From: Lampropedia aestuarii
GTDB taxonomy: Bacteria; Pseudomonadota; Gammaproteobacteria; Burkholderiales; Burkholderiaceae_C
Direction of reading: 5' to 3'
DNA: 64,000 nucleotides
Assembly (NCBI RefSeq): GCF_004803635.1
Contig: NZ_SSWX01000008.1
Location: forward strand, 119,744-183,743
How positions within the stretch are numbered: position 1 is the first letter of the stretch; each line of letters opens with the position of its first letter. Of the stretch, positions 43,105-51,752 are shown one piece after another. The notes beneath the pieces are model-generated. The model was not told the origin of the DNA, ran no database searches, and saw nothing but the letters and a program-made list of their open reading frames with translations. Made by a program: the position numbers and the translations under genes.

Positions 43105-43809
43105 TTAGTTGACCTCGGGAAATTCCAATCCTGAGGACTCCAAACGGTAGCCAACACCATAGACGGCGTTCACCACATAACCATTCTCAGGAGTGAGCTC
43201 CAGCTTGGTTCGCAGTCGTGAGACATGGGTGTCCAGCGAGCGTGAAGGCACTTGGTAGAGTTGGCCCCAAACCATCTCGCGCACATGGTCTCGAGACAGT
43301 AAGCGCCCTACATTTTGAAACATAAACAGCGCCAAATTGAACTCGCGCGTTTTCATTTCTACCGGCACGCCACGTACTTCCAGGCTGCGCTTGTCGGTAT
43401 TAAAACGGTAAATACCGAACTCCAAATTGCCCGTTTGCGTAGCTGGGTAAGCACGGCGCAATAAAGCATTCAGCCTGGCCGTTAACTCACCAATCCGTAC
43501 AGGTTTGGTCATGAAGTCATCTGCGCCACAGCTGAGACCTTCAACAACATCTTCTTCAGTACCACGGCGCGTCACAAAGAGAATCGGAATATTCGAACCA
43601 ATGCTTTTGCGCACCGACTCGACAACGCGCGGGCCATCCATGTCTGGCAAATGCCAGTCCACGATCAGTAGATCAAAGGTTTGTCTGCGCAGGTCTTTGA
43701 GCAGACTCACGCCATCGGAGTAGGTATAACAACTGTGTCCAAGTTGCTCAATGGCTGCGCGCTCTAGCTCTTGAACCAGCGGATCATCATCAAGTACAGC
43801 AATTCTCAT
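43105..43809 (-). CDS. OmpR/PhoB-family response regulator (orphan)
   Basis: The 234-aa protein has a receiver domain with acidic pocket DDD (residues 7-9), phospho-acceptor Asp51 (LLIVDWHLPDMDG), Thr80 and Lys102 (FMTKPVR). A winged-helix trans_reg_C domain follows (RSLDTHVSRLRTKLELTPEN, VNAVYGVGYRLES). All phosphorylation residues are present. No histidine kinase is adjacent, so its partner is unknown. A stem-loop terminator follows at 43025-43052. The upstream intergenic region is AT-rich. Confidence 0.9.
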   Translation of the reverse strand: MRIAVLDDDPLVQELERAAIEQLGHSCYTYSDGVSLLKDLRRQTFDLLIVDWHLPDMDGPRVVESVRKSIGSNIPILFVTRRGTEEDVVEGLSCGADDFMTKPVRIGELTARLNALLRRAYPATQTGNLEFGIYRFNTDKRSLEVRGVPVEMKTREFNLALFMFQNVGRLLSRDHVREMVWGQLYQVPSRSLDTHVSRLRTKLELTPENGYVVNAVYGVGYRLESSGLEFPEVN

Positions 43810-44282
43810 TTGTTAAAATTCGTAAAATTTAAGATTATGTTTAGCAAAGATTATAGAGAGTATTCTTTTTTGTACAAATAGAGATTGTTTAATTGGGATT
43901 GAGTGAAAAACGCCGCCGTGCCGCACATGTTTAACATACGGAACCGATCTGGCTAGATCAAAGCGTCGTAAAGGCTATAAGTTTGAAAAAATAGAAAACT
44001 TATCGAGCTAGAGTAGCCCTTGCTTATTCTTTACTCAAGCACTTTTTTTGTATCAATCGTTGCAAAATACAGCCTCTGTGTCTGCTGGCAGAGTGCCTCG
44101 TTGAGCATTCACAGTCTTGCACCACCAGTTCGTTGCAGTGCGTGGTTCAGCAATGCACAGCGGCAATTTCTTTACATCATCAATTCATGCCTGCGAGGCT
44201 GCCAATGGTTGATCCGGGCGATTGGCTAGACAAGCAATGCAGTACCCTATGCACTATGAAGCAGACCACCAAAGAGGACAGC
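43810..44282. other. Intergenic region between the response regulator and hprK
   Basis: About 470 bases without a supportable gene between divergent transcription units. The first 200 bases are AT-rich (runs of T and A) and suit two divergent promoters. An in-frame extension of hprK to 44133 lacks family features. Confidence 0.5.
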
Positions 44283-45224
44283 ATGAGCAACACCGTCAGC
44301 GCGCAGGCAGTATTTGATGAATTCACCGCGGCCTTGCAGTGGCAATGGATTGCTGGACGCGATGCATTTGCACGGCGCTTTGACGAACGCGCCGTGCAAT
44401 CAGCCCGCGCCAGTGCCGACTTGGTTGGCTATTTGAATTACATCCACCCCTTTCGGGCACAGGTGCTGGGCGAGAAAGAAATCCAATACCTGACCAATTC
44501 GACGCAAGCCGACTGCGTCAGGCGCGTCACGCGTATCACCGAGTTAGAACCCCCTGTATTGATCCTGGCCGATGGCCAGCGCGCTCCTCAGGCCTTACTG
44601 GATTTGTGCGAACAAGCACAAATTCCAATGTTCGCAACACACGAGCCGGCCTCCTATGTCATCGATGTGATGCGCAGCTACCTGTTCAAGCTATTTGCTG
44701 CCAGCACCACCTTGCATGGCGTCTTCATGGATATTTTGGGGGTGGGCGTATTGATCACCGGCGAGTCCGGTCTGGGCAAGAGCGAGCTGGGCCTGGAGCT
44801 GATCACACGCGGCCACGGCTTAGTCGCCGATGATGTCGTGGATGTCGTGCAGATCAACCAAAATGCGCTGGAAGGCAAATGCCCGCCGCTGTTGCAAAAC
44901 CTGTTAGAAGTGCGTGGCATCGGCCTGCTGGATATTTGCACCATCTTTGGTGAAACTGCTGTACGCAGACGCATGCGACTGCGCATGATTGTGCATTTGG
45001 TGCGCCAAGAGACCATGGAGCGCAATTACGACCGGCTTCCACACGAGCCATTGACCGTGAATGTTTTGGGAGTGCCTGTGCGCAAAGCCATTATCCAAGT
45101 GCTGGCTGGCCGCAACATTGCGGTCCTTGTGGAAGCAGCGGTGCGCAACTACATCTTGCAGCTGCGCGGCATCAATACCTATGAGGCGTTCACCCAGCGT
45201 CAGCGCATAGCGATGGACAGCTAA
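44283..45224 (+). CDS. hprK: HPr kinase/phosphorylase
   Basis: The 313-aa protein has the Walker A loop [14 protein letters not shown] (about residues 157-170) and the HprK signature around [18 protein letters not shown]. It phosphorylates and dephosphorylates Ser46 of HPr, linking carbon state to regulation; in betaproteobacteria it usually lies with ptsN and rapZ. Neither is adjacent here. The start at 44283 has AGAGGA upstream; an ATG at 44256 is a weaker alternative. A divergent membrane-protein gene follows convergently. Confidence 0.93.
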   Translation: MSNTVSAQAVFDEFTAALQWQWIAGRDAFARRFDERAVQSARASADLVGYLNYIHPFRAQVLGEKEIQYLTNSTQADCVRRVTRITELEPPVLILADGQRAPQALLDLCEQAQIPMFATHEPASYVIDVMRSYLFKLFAASTTLHGVFMDILGVGVLITGESGLGKSELGLELITRGHGLVADDVVDVVQINQNALEGKCPPLLQNLLEVRGIGLLDICTIFGETAVRRRMRLRMIVHLVRQETMERNYDRLPHEPLTVNVLGVPVRKAIIQVLAGRNIAVLVEAAVRNYILQLRGINTYEAFTQRQRIAMDS

Positions 45225-45253
45225 GAATCGCTCAACCTATCGCCAGGCTCGAC

Positions 45254-45697
45254 TCAAAAGGGCTTGGTAAATGCCAAGTACAGCAGTACAAAGCCCACGA
45301 TCAGGGTCAATGGAACCAGCAGTCCCAGTTGGGCAGAAGGCAAGGCCATTGGGTTCTGGCGCCAGCGCCGCGCTGCGCGCGCCTGCAAGACGGCAAACAA
45401 CACCAGCAAGGCCGCTCCCGCCAGTTTGGCAAACACCCAGTGCATCTGCCACCAACCAGCCACCACCGTCATATACAAGGCCGCCAAGAGGGTTGTAGCC
45501 ATGCAAGGCATCACCCACCAGTGGCTGATGTTCTGTGCGATCGTGGCCATGCGGGAGTTAAAAATACGCTGCTGCTCATGCGAGGCGTCCCGGTCTCTGG
45601 TCCTGAGCAATACGCCGCATACCATCAAGCCCATTACCCAGGCGATGGCGACAAAAATATGCAGCGATTTGAAAAATATGTAGAGCATTGCAGGCAT
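45254..45697 (-). CDS. CopD-family-like four-helix membrane protein
   Basis: About 147 aa, with four hydrophobic helices (LYIFFKSLHIFVAIAWVMGL, MATTLLAALYMTVVAGWW, LAGAALLVLFAVL, LGLLVPLTLIVGFVLLYLAF) and conserved histidines at the starts of helices (KSLHIF, ISHWW). It belongs to the CopD/HemJ-like group; HemJ-type protoporphyrinogen oxidation and copper or haem handling are both possible. The start is uncertain (TTG 45709, ATG 45697 or 45688) as no good ribosome site is present. It is convergent with hprK and divergent from the MOSC gene. Confidence 0.7.
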   Translation of the reverse strand: MPAMLYIFFKSLHIFVAIAWVMGLMVCGVLLRTRDRDASHEQQRIFNSRMATIAQNISHWWVMPCMATTLLAALYMTVVAGWWQMHWVFAKLAGAALLVLFAVLQARAARRWRQNPMALPSAQLGLLVPLTLIVGFVLLYLAFTKPF

Positions 45698-45729
45698 CTT
45701 ACGCGACAAAATAACGGCTTATTGACAAT

Positions 45730-46545
45730 ATGAGCAACGCAAGGACATCAGCAATGCAAACCGTGGCTTTGAATCTTTACCCCGTCAAGTCGATGCGCGG
45801 CGTTGCTGTGCAGCAAGCAGAAGTCGGCATGCAAGGCTTTGTCGGTGATCGCGAATGGCTGGTCGCCGACGAGCAAGGGCGATTTATCACAGCACGAGAA
45901 GTGGAGCGTATGCTGCTGTGGCAGCCGGAAATCATCGCTGGTGGCATCCGCTTATGGGCGCCAGATGGGGCGAGTCTTGAGGTGCATCGAGCGCATTACC
46001 AAGAAGCGGCAGACGTTACGGTCTGGAGAGACCATTTTCAGGCGTATCGCGGCCCCGCAGAGGTTGACGCCTGGTTAAGCGCGCATCTGGGCCTGGCTTG
46101 CCGTCTGTTTTATCTTGGCTCACAGCCACACCGCAGCCTGGCAGCCAATGGGGGCGGCGCTTTGTCTTTTGCCGACGGTGCGCCCTATTTGCTGACCACT
46201 CAAGCCTCACTGGCGGCACTCAACAGTTTGCTCAATACACCGATTACTATGCGCCGCTTTCGCGCCAATATCGTCGTCGATGGCCACACCCCCTATGCAG
46301 AAGATGGCTGGAAAACGCTGCGCATTGGCAAGATTGCCTTCACTGGCTTCAAGCCATGCGGGCGCTGCAAAATTGTCAATCTTGACCCCGATACCGCGCA
46401 ATTGTCTGCAACAAAAGAGCCGCTGAAAACTCTGGCAAAAAGCCACCAATTGCCCCAAGGCGCCTGCTTCGGCATGAACCTTTACGCCAACACTGCTTCA
46501 GGCCACATTCAGATCGGCGACGAAGTGGTCTGCCAAACCACTTGA
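45730..46545 (+). CDS. MOSC-domain protein, YcbX-like
   Basis: The 271-aa protein has an N-terminal MOSC beta-barrel (LNLYPVKSMRGVAVQQAEVG, FVGDREWLVADEQG) and a MOSC domain with the Cys-containing segment GFKPCGRCKIVNLDPDT (about residue 215), the site that holds sulfur or molybdenum cofactor in this superfamily. YcbX-type proteins reduce N-hydroxylated compounds with a molybdenum cofactor. No ferredoxin domain is attached. A bidirectional terminator follows. Confidence 0.85.
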   Translation: MSNARTSAMQTVALNLYPVKSMRGVAVQQAEVGMQGFVGDREWLVADEQGRFITAREVERMLLWQPEIIAGGIRLWAPDGASLEVHRAHYQEAADVTVWRDHFQAYRGPAEVDAWLSAHLGLACRLFYLGSQPHRSLAANGGGALSFADGAPYLLTTQASLAALNSLLNTPITMRRFRANIVVDGHTPYAEDGWKTLRIGKIAFTGFKPCGRCKIVNLDPDTAQLSATKEPLKTLAKSHQLPQGACFGMNLYANTASGHIQIGDEVVCQTT

Positions 46546-46570
46546 AACGGACACGCATCGACTCCAACAG

Positions 46571-46602
46571 CTAAAAGGGGTAACAAGCGTTACCCCTTTT
46601 AG
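46571..46602. terminator. Bidirectional terminator
   Basis: CTAAAAGGGGTAAC pairs perfectly with GTTACCCCTTTTAG around an AAGC loop between the convergent MOSC and fur genes. T-runs are provided by the stem itself in both directions. Confidence 0.9.
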
Positions 46603-46648
46603 CTCCCTTTAAGACATTGCGCGGCCGCTCTTGCCACTGCGCGATGGT

Positions 46649-47071
46649 TTAGCGGTTATTACCAGCGCCTGGACTAAAGCCATAAACAGTAATCGCGTGG
46701 TCGTGTACTGTCCAACCACGCTCAGCAGCAATTTCTTTCAGACGGCGCTCAATCTCCGCATCATAAAACTCTTCAACTTTGCCAGTGGCCGTGCAGACCA
46801 TGTGGTCATGTGGCTGGCCTTCATTGAGCTCATAAACGGCCTTGCCACTCTCAAAGTTGCGGCGATCAAGAATTCCCGCTTGCTCAAACTGAGTCAGTAC
46901 GCGGTATACGGTGGCCAAACCAATATCTGAGCGTTCGTCCAGCAAAATCCGATACACGTCTTCAGCCGTCATATGCCGCTGTTTCGCCTTCTGAAAAATC
47001 TCCAGAATCTTCAATCTTGGCAGAGTCGCTTTCAAGCCCGTGCTTTTGAGTTCCTCGATATTGTTTGTCAT
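46649..47071 (-). CDS. fur: Ferric uptake regulator Fur
   Basis: The 140-aa repressor has the winged-helix half (LKATLPRLKILEIFQKAKQR, ATVYRVLTQFEQAGILDRR) and the metal-binding region (PHDHMVCTATGKVEEFYDAE). The first Cys of the usual CxxC pair is present while the second position is Thr. The C-terminal cysteines seen in the E. coli protein are absent, so structural zinc binding may differ. Fe(II)-Fur represses iron uptake genes. It is divergent from bamE, the conserved arrangement in betaproteobacteria. Confidence 0.93.
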   Translation of the reverse strand: MTNNIEELKSTGLKATLPRLKILEIFQKAKQRHMTAEDVYRILLDERSDIGLATVYRVLTQFEQAGILDRRNFESGKAVYELNEGQPHDHMVCTATGKVEEFYDAEIERRLKEIAAERGWTVHDHAITVYGFSPGAGNNR

Positions 47072-47179
47072 TTCAGTTCAGTCCCCGTCCAGGATACGAG
47101 CCAGAAGGCCCGGTAAGGCAGTCACGCTACAGCTACAATGCCCCGATCATAACTTTTTATCGTGGGGCTTTTGCAAGCA

Positions 47180-47734
47180 ATGTACCAAAGATCCATTTGC
47201 AGTTGGCTGACCGGGGTTGCAGTGCTATCCGTAGGCATACTCGCCGGATGCAGCAGTATTGACCGCACCAGCCATCAGCTCGTCAACGCCATCACGCCCT
47301 ATCAGATCGAGGTGGTCCAGGGTAATTTTGTCTCCAAAGAGCAAGTTGAAGCGCTCAAGCCAGGCATGTCGCACGAACAAGTGCGCGATATTCTTGGCTC
47401 TCCCTTGCTCGTGAGTGTGTTCCACTCCGACCGCTGGGACTATGTCTTTACAATCAAGCGCAAAGGCTTGGCGTTTGAAGAGAAGAAGCTCACTGTGTAC
47501 TTCAGCGGTTATGTGATGGAGCGTGCTGAAGGCGACGAAATGCCTTCCGAGAGCGAATTCGTCGCCCTATTGGGTGAACAAAACAGCAAGCCGAAAATTC
47601 CTAATCTTGAAGCCACTCCAGCGCAGCTCGAGCGCTTTGCTCCTAGCAAGCAAAGTCAAGAAGCTGCCGCTAACAATGCAGCCAACAGCCCAAGCAATGC
47701 GCAGCCACGCAGCATATACCCCTCTCTAGAGTAA
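47180..47734 (+). CDS. bamE: Outer membrane assembly lipoprotein BamE (OmlA)
   Basis: About 184 aa with a signal peptide and lipobox LAGC (near residue 24). Two-layer alpha/beta segments GNFVSKEQVEALKPGMSHEQ and RDILGSPLLVSVFHSDRWDY are typical of the SmpA/OmlA fold. BamE is a lipoprotein of the BAM complex that inserts beta-barrels into the outer membrane. A GTG at 47162 would add six residues; I prefer the ATG at 47180. The Ala/Asn/Ser-rich C-terminal tail of about 45 residues is a lineage feature. dapB follows in the same direction. Confidence 0.93.
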   Translation: MYQRSICSWLTGVAVLSVGILAGCSSIDRTSHQLVNAITPYQIEVVQGNFVSKEQVEALKPGMSHEQVRDILGSPLLVSVFHSDRWDYVFTIKRKGLAFEEKKLTVYFSGYVMERAEGDEMPSESEFVALLGEQNSKPKIPNLEATPAQLERFAPSKQSQEAAANNAANSPSNAQPRSIYPSLE

Positions 47735-47828
47735 GGGTTTTGCAGACCAATGGCCTGTCCCTCGCGTCCCAGTGAACGCGGTATATGCCGTGATGGGTGC
47801 ATTTTTTTGACGATGAAAAGTAAGTGAA

Positions 47829-48644
47829 ATGAGCACAGCAGCTTCAGTAAATATTGCCATTGCCGGCGCCAGTGGCCGTATGGGACAGATGTTGATCGAG
47901 ACCATTCTGCAAGATGGCAAACACCGCCTCAGCGGGGCTTTTGACCGTGCAGGAAGCAGTCAGATTGGCATCGATGCAGGCGCTTTTCTGGGCCAGAAAA
48001 CAGGTGTTTTAGTGACCGATTCGGTTGAGCAAGGCCTCACAGGTGCTGACGTCTTGATCGATTTCACGCGCCCAGAAGGCACACTTGCGCATTTGCAGGT
48101 ATGTGAGCGCTTGGGGGTCAAAGCGGTCATCGGCACCACCGGTTTTGATGACGCGCAAAAACAGCAATTGACGGGCTTGGCCCAGCGCCTCGCGATCGTG
48201 TTCTCGCCTAATATGAGTGTGGGTGTCAATGTCACCTTCAAATTATTAGAGATGGCCGCCAAAGCCCTCTCCACAGGCTATGACATTGAAGTGGTGGAAG
48301 CCCACCACCGCCACAAAGTCGATGCGCCTTCGGGCACTGCTCTGAAAATGGGCGAGGTAATTGCCGATGCATTGGGGCGTGATCTGAAGGATTGCGCCGT
48401 CTATGAGCGCTATGGCCATACCGGTGCGCGTGATCCTTCCAGCATTGGCTTTGCCACAATTCGAGGCGGCGATATTGTTGGCGATCACACGGTGTTGTTT
48501 GCTGGTATTGGCGAGCGTATAGAAATCAGCCACAAATCCTCAAGCCGAGCAGGCTATGCCCAAGGCAGTTTGCGTGCAGCAGAGTTTCTCGCAGCCCAGC
48601 CACACGGTTTATTCGATATGTTCGACGTACTCGGATTGCGTTGA
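47829..48644 (+). CDS. dapB: 4-hydroxy-tetrahydrodipicolinate reductase
   Basis: The 271-aa enzyme carries the NAD(P)H loop [20 protein letters not shown] and the catalytic [20 protein letters not shown] region (His and Lys of the HHRxKxDAPSGT motif). It makes tetrahydrodipicolinate for lysine and diaminopimelate synthesis. It lies 95 bases after bamE, the order fur/bamE/dapB being common in this group. A shortened MITE-like element follows it. Confidence 0.97.
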   Translation: MSTAASVNIAIAGASGRMGQMLIETILQDGKHRLSGAFDRAGSSQIGIDAGAFLGQKTGVLVTDSVEQGLTGADVLIDFTRPEGTLAHLQVCERLGVKAVIGTTGFDDAQKQQLTGLAQRLAIVFSPNMSVGVNVTFKLLEMAAKALSTGYDIEVVEAHHRHKVDAPSGTALKMGEVIADALGRDLKDCAVYERYGHTGARDPSSIGFATIRGGDIVGDHTVLFAGIGERIEISHKSSSRAGYAQGSLRAAEFLAAQPHGLFDMFDVLGLR

Positions 48645-48708
48645 GCACACGCCACCGTCGGTGCATGTGTAGATGAACAAAGCCCCAAACCATCGCACGC
48701 CCGTCTGA

Positions 48709-48864
48709 GAGCCAGCTCACAATCTACACGCAGTCGCGCAAGGCACAAAAGGCGCACTGCTTTATTAAAAATCCTCGCCGGGCAACCCGCACGACTGCGG
48801 TTTTTGCCGCGCATTGCATCTTCTGGACTTCATACGCGGCTGAATGGAAATTGTGAACTGGCTC
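48709..48864. repeat. MITE-like repeat, internally deleted copy (B)
   Basis: 156 bases with end repeats GAGCCAGCTCACAAT and, read inward from 48864, GAGCCAGTTCACAAT. The inner sequence CGCAGTCGCGCAAGGCACAA, then TTAAAAATCCTCGCCGGGC, then ACTGCGGTTTTTGCCGCGC is the same as in the full element at 14079. The central ~110 bases of that copy are missing. Its outer ends differ from those of copy A, so it is a subfamily. Confidence 0.75.
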
Positions 48865-49178
48865 CGACCAGGCTTTGCCCAGCTGCTTGCAGGGCAATTG
48901 CGCCTCGCAATGTCTGCCAAAGGTGATTGCAAGCAAACGGCTTCACACCACCCAACGTGGCCAGGTAATCCCCCGCGTCGACTAAAAGCATCCGACTTCT
49001 TGCATCGGCATGCAATTTATTGAATGCCTTATTGATAGTTATTAACAATCAATAAATATTGCTTTCATAAAAAAATATTATTGTTTGAGCCAGCTTGGCT
49101 TCTGGCCGGTTGATGTGTTTGGAATATGCGATAGCTGGCCAATCATCAAGCTCCATGTTTAACTGCAAGGAGAGTGCA
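48865..49178. other. Intergenic region upstream of the HhH protein gene
   Basis: About 310 bases with no gene I can support. The stretch at 49010-49080 is AT-rich and probably holds the promoter of the downstream gene, whose ribosome site is AAGGAGAG. Confidence 0.5.
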
Positions 49179-49484
49179 ATGTTCAAACGATTCGCATCGT
49201 TAATCTCGCTGTGTCTGGGGCTTGTTACAGCAGCAGCTGCTGTAGAAGTCAATACCTCTACTGCGCAAGAGCTCACGCAAGTCAAAGGCATTGGCGAAGC
49301 GATTGCTGAGCGCATAGTGGTTGAGCGCAGCAATCAACCCTATCGCGATTGGAATGACTTTATCAAGCGCGTACGGGGTGTGGGTGAAAAACAAGCAGAG
49401 CGACTTTCTGACAATGGACTCACCGTTGACGGGGCCAAATACAAAAGTTCAGCAGCAAGCCCAGAAGCGGCCACAACGCCATAA
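49179..49484 (+). CDS. ComEA-like secreted helix-hairpin-helix protein
   Basis: The 101-aa protein has a signal peptide (FASLISLCLGLVTAAAA) followed at once by EVNTSTAQELTQVKGIGEAI and FIKRVRGVGEKQAERL, two helix-hairpin-helix DNA-binding motifs as in ComEA. ComEA binds incoming DNA in the periplasm during natural transformation. A complete type IV pilus operon follows at 51.7-55.6 kb, which fits. The ATG at 49179 has a strong AAGGAGAG. Confidence 0.88.
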   Translation: MFKRFASLISLCLGLVTAAAAVEVNTSTAQELTQVKGIGEAIAERIVVERSNQPYRDWNDFIKRVRGVGEKQAERLSDNGLTVDGAKYKSSAASPEAATTP

Positions 49485-49573
49485 GAGCAGCAAATTCCAC
49501 CCAACAAACCACAGGCAGTACAACAGGTACGACCAGGTTTTACAGCAACGTATCAAGGGTGGTGTAAGCAGCT

Positions 49574-50821
49574 CTAAGCCATGTTCACCGGTTGCGGCCC
49601 ATGGGCATAAAGCCACGATTTATCCATGGCCGCTCCCGGAAACCATTGCATAGCGCGATCACGGGCAAATGCAGGCAGGCCAGTCATATGGAAAATCTTT
49701 CCGTTGCGTAGCGATTGGCGCTGCACTTTTGCGCAACGCGCTGCGCGCATTTGCGCAAAATGTGCCAACGCAGCCTGTAGCTCCTTGTCATGCAAGGCCA
49801 GGCTGTTTTTGAGTTGCTCCGCATCTTCAATGGCCATACCCGCGCCTTGTGCGAGAAACGGCACCATCGGATGCGCAGCATCGCCAATCAGGACAGCGCG
49901 ATCGGCCACCAGTTCTGCCGGCGATCGCACGGGCTTGCGGCCACTGAGAGGCCACTCAGTCCACTTCGTGCCTTGCATCGATTGGCCATGTGCTTCAATC
50001 GCCAAAAACACATCATGCAGTTCCTGGTAAATTGGGCTTGTGCGTGTGAGGCTTTGCAGCGTTGCGGGCATATCGGCTGGACCACGCTGACTAGGGCGCA
50101 TTAGCAGCCTGTCTTGCACGATCATCACGACATTCAACCACTCACCTCGCAACACCGGATACGTGACCACATGCATCTGTTTACCAAGCCATGCACATAT
50201 GGTGTTGCTGCGCAATTGCTCTGGAAGAGCCGATTGCTTGACCATGCCGCGAAAGGCCGTCATGCCAGTAGGCATAGCAGGTGCATGGGCAAATAATTGC
50301 GCACTGAGGCGGCTATGTACCCCATCTGCAGCAATCAACGCATCGGCTTGCGCCTGGCCTTTCCAGTCAAGTGGGCCGTGCACGTCTGCCACAACCATGC
50401 CCTCTTGCACCGTGGCAGAGACCGCCTCAAACCCTGTTGCGCATGTGAACAAGCTGGACTGCTCGGCACGCTCCAACAGGATGCGGTGCAGGTCGGCGCG
50501 TTGCAGCGTGGCATACGGAGCGCCATAGCGCTCAATGCATCTGGCCCCCAGCGGAATCTGCGCTAGTTTGCGGCCTGTTTGCAGGCGTCTGGCCACCAAT
50601 GCGCTGGGCAAGCTGCAGTACTCCTTCAGCTGCTCTTCCAGCCCCCAGGCGCGCAGGCAACGCCACGCATTAGGGCTGATTTGCAGACCCGCGCCCACTT
50701 CAGTGAATTGGGCCTGGCGTTCCACCAATTTGATCGTGTGTCCTTGCATGGACAGCGCAATACTGGCACTTAAACCAGCGATTCCGCCGCCAGCAATCAA
50801 AAAAGAATAGGCTTGGGCCAT
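49574..50821 (-). CDS. FAD-dependent aromatic-ring hydroxylase (salicylate/3-hydroxybenzoate hydroxylase-like)
   Basis: From the ATG at 50819-50821 (about 415 aa) the protein shows FAD-binding GGGIAGLSASIALSMQG (residues 11-27), the DG motif LIAADGVHSRLSAQL (about 170) and GDAAHPMVPFLAQGAGMAIE (about 300). These are the three signatures of flavoprotein monooxygenases of the UbiH/salicylate hydroxylase group. The likely substrate is an aromatic acid, judged from the family only. No degradation operon surrounds it. coaE and the pilus operon lie upstream on the same strand with repeat copies between. Confidence 0.85.
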   Translation of the reverse strand: MAQAYSFLIAGGGIAGLSASIALSMQGHTIKLVERQAQFTEVGAGLQISPNAWRCLRAWGLEEQLKEYCSLPSALVARRLQTGRKLAQIPLGARCIERYGAPYATLQRADLHRILLERAEQSSLFTCATGFEAVSATVQEGMVVADVHGPLDWKGQAQADALIAADGVHSRLSAQLFAHAPAMPTGMTAFRGMVKQSALPEQLRSNTICAWLGKQMHVVTYPVLRGEWLNVVMIVQDRLLMRPSQRGPADMPATLQSLTRTSPIYQELHDVFLAIEAHGQSMQGTKWTEWPLSGRKPVRSPAELVADRAVLIGDAAHPMVPFLAQGAGMAIEDAEQLKNSLALHDKELQAALAHFAQMRAARCAKVQRQSLRNGKIFHMTGLPAFARDRAMQWFPGAAMDKSWLYAHGPQPVNMA

Positions 50822-50911
50822 GGGAAATGGTTGCTTGCACCTAGCGTCGCGTCCGCGCAGCACTCTTGATTTTGTAAAGCTTGCACTATACGCGCTCTAG
50901 GCACCTGTTCA

Positions 50912-50989
50912 TCATCTTCACGCAGTCGCGCGAAGCTCAAATAAGAAACTAGTTCCAAGCGCCTGTTACATCCGATCTGCCTGTCTCAG
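50912..50989 (+). repeat. MITE-like repeat fragment (C)
   Basis: CTGTTCATCATCTTCACGCAGTCGCGC corresponds to the left part of the repeat family (end plus CGCAGTCGCGC core), followed by decayed sequence. No right end is recognisable before copy D starts. Confidence 0.5.
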
Positions 50990-50992
50990 AGC

Positions 50993-51108
50993 TTGTTCAA
51001 AATCTCGACGCAGTCGTGCAAGGCACAAAAAAGTGGCAGTGCAATGCGCTTGTGTGTGCCTTGCCCTTTGGGGCTGCCATTCGGACTTCGCCGAGATGAA
51101 TTAACAAG
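50993..51108 (+). repeat. MITE-like repeat copy (D) overlapping the coaE 3' end
   Basis: The left end GAGCTTGTTCAAAATCTCG precedes the family core CGCAGTCGTGCAAGGCACAA and the inverted partner GTGTGCCTTGCCC. The right end, read inward, starts GCTTGTTAATTCATCTCG. That right end contains the coaE stop codon. The ends are closest of all copies to the IS5-family repeats (TGTTCAAA). Confidence 0.65.
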
Positions 51109-51736
51109 CGGTCAGCCGCAAATGGCGTCCCGCGGCCTGGGTTGTGCTTTGCAATTGCGCCAGAGACAGCCCGGCGTTGTAAATCACTGTATCTGCGCAC
51201 GCAAGTCGTGTCGCACGGGAGGCCTGGCTAAGAATAATCCGCTCTATCTGCGCACGTGGCAATTGCGAACGCTGCTCTACACGTTGAATTTGCAACTCGA
51301 CAGGACAATCGACAACGAGAATGCGATCCAGCCTGGTGCGCCAATGCACCGACTCCACCAAGAGTGGAATGTCCACGACCACTGCCTGTGCGCCCTGTGC
51401 GAATGCTTGCTGCTGCGCGGCATCAATCGCGTGAAAAATCAACGGATGGACAATGCCTTCAAGCTTGGCCTTTTGGCTGGGCTGCTCAAAGACCAGTTGA
51501 CGCATGCGATCGCGATCCATCCCCCCGTTGGCATCAATGAACTCTTGGCCAAATGCTGCTGCAATGGCTGCAATCGCAGCGCCATTGGGAGCCGTTAAGC
51601 CACGAGAAATATGGTCGGCATCCACCAGCTTCAGCTCAAAATGCTGGGCCAAGAAGGCAGCAACGGTGCTTTTGCCACTGCCAATGCCGCCTGTCAGGCC
51701 AATCAAGAGCTTGGGTGCAGAGTTCAAAGGCGTCAT
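51101..51736 (-). CDS. coaE: Dephospho-CoA kinase
   Basis: The 211-aa enzyme carries the P-loop GLTGGIGSGKSTVAAFLAQ (residues 13-31) and the LVDADHISRGL and VVDIPLLVES segments typical of CoaE, which phosphorylates dephospho-CoA in the last step of CoA synthesis. It is 16 bases downstream of pilD, the usual pilB-pilC-pilD-coaE order. The last two codons and stop (Ala, Cys, TAA) fall inside repeat copy D, so the extreme C-terminus seems to have been supplied by the element. Confidence 0.95.
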   Translation of the reverse strand: MTPLNSAPKLLIGLTGGIGSGKSTVAAFLAQHFELKLVDADHISRGLTAPNGAAIAAIAAAFGQEFIDANGGMDRDRMRQLVFEQPSQKAKLEGIVHPLIFHAIDAAQQQAFAQGAQAVVVDIPLLVESVHWRTRLDRILVVDCPVELQIQRVEQRSQLPRAQIERIILSQASRATRLACADTVIYNAGLSLAQLQSTTQAAGRHLRLTAC

Positions 51737-51752
51737 ACCTAATGCATTGCAG

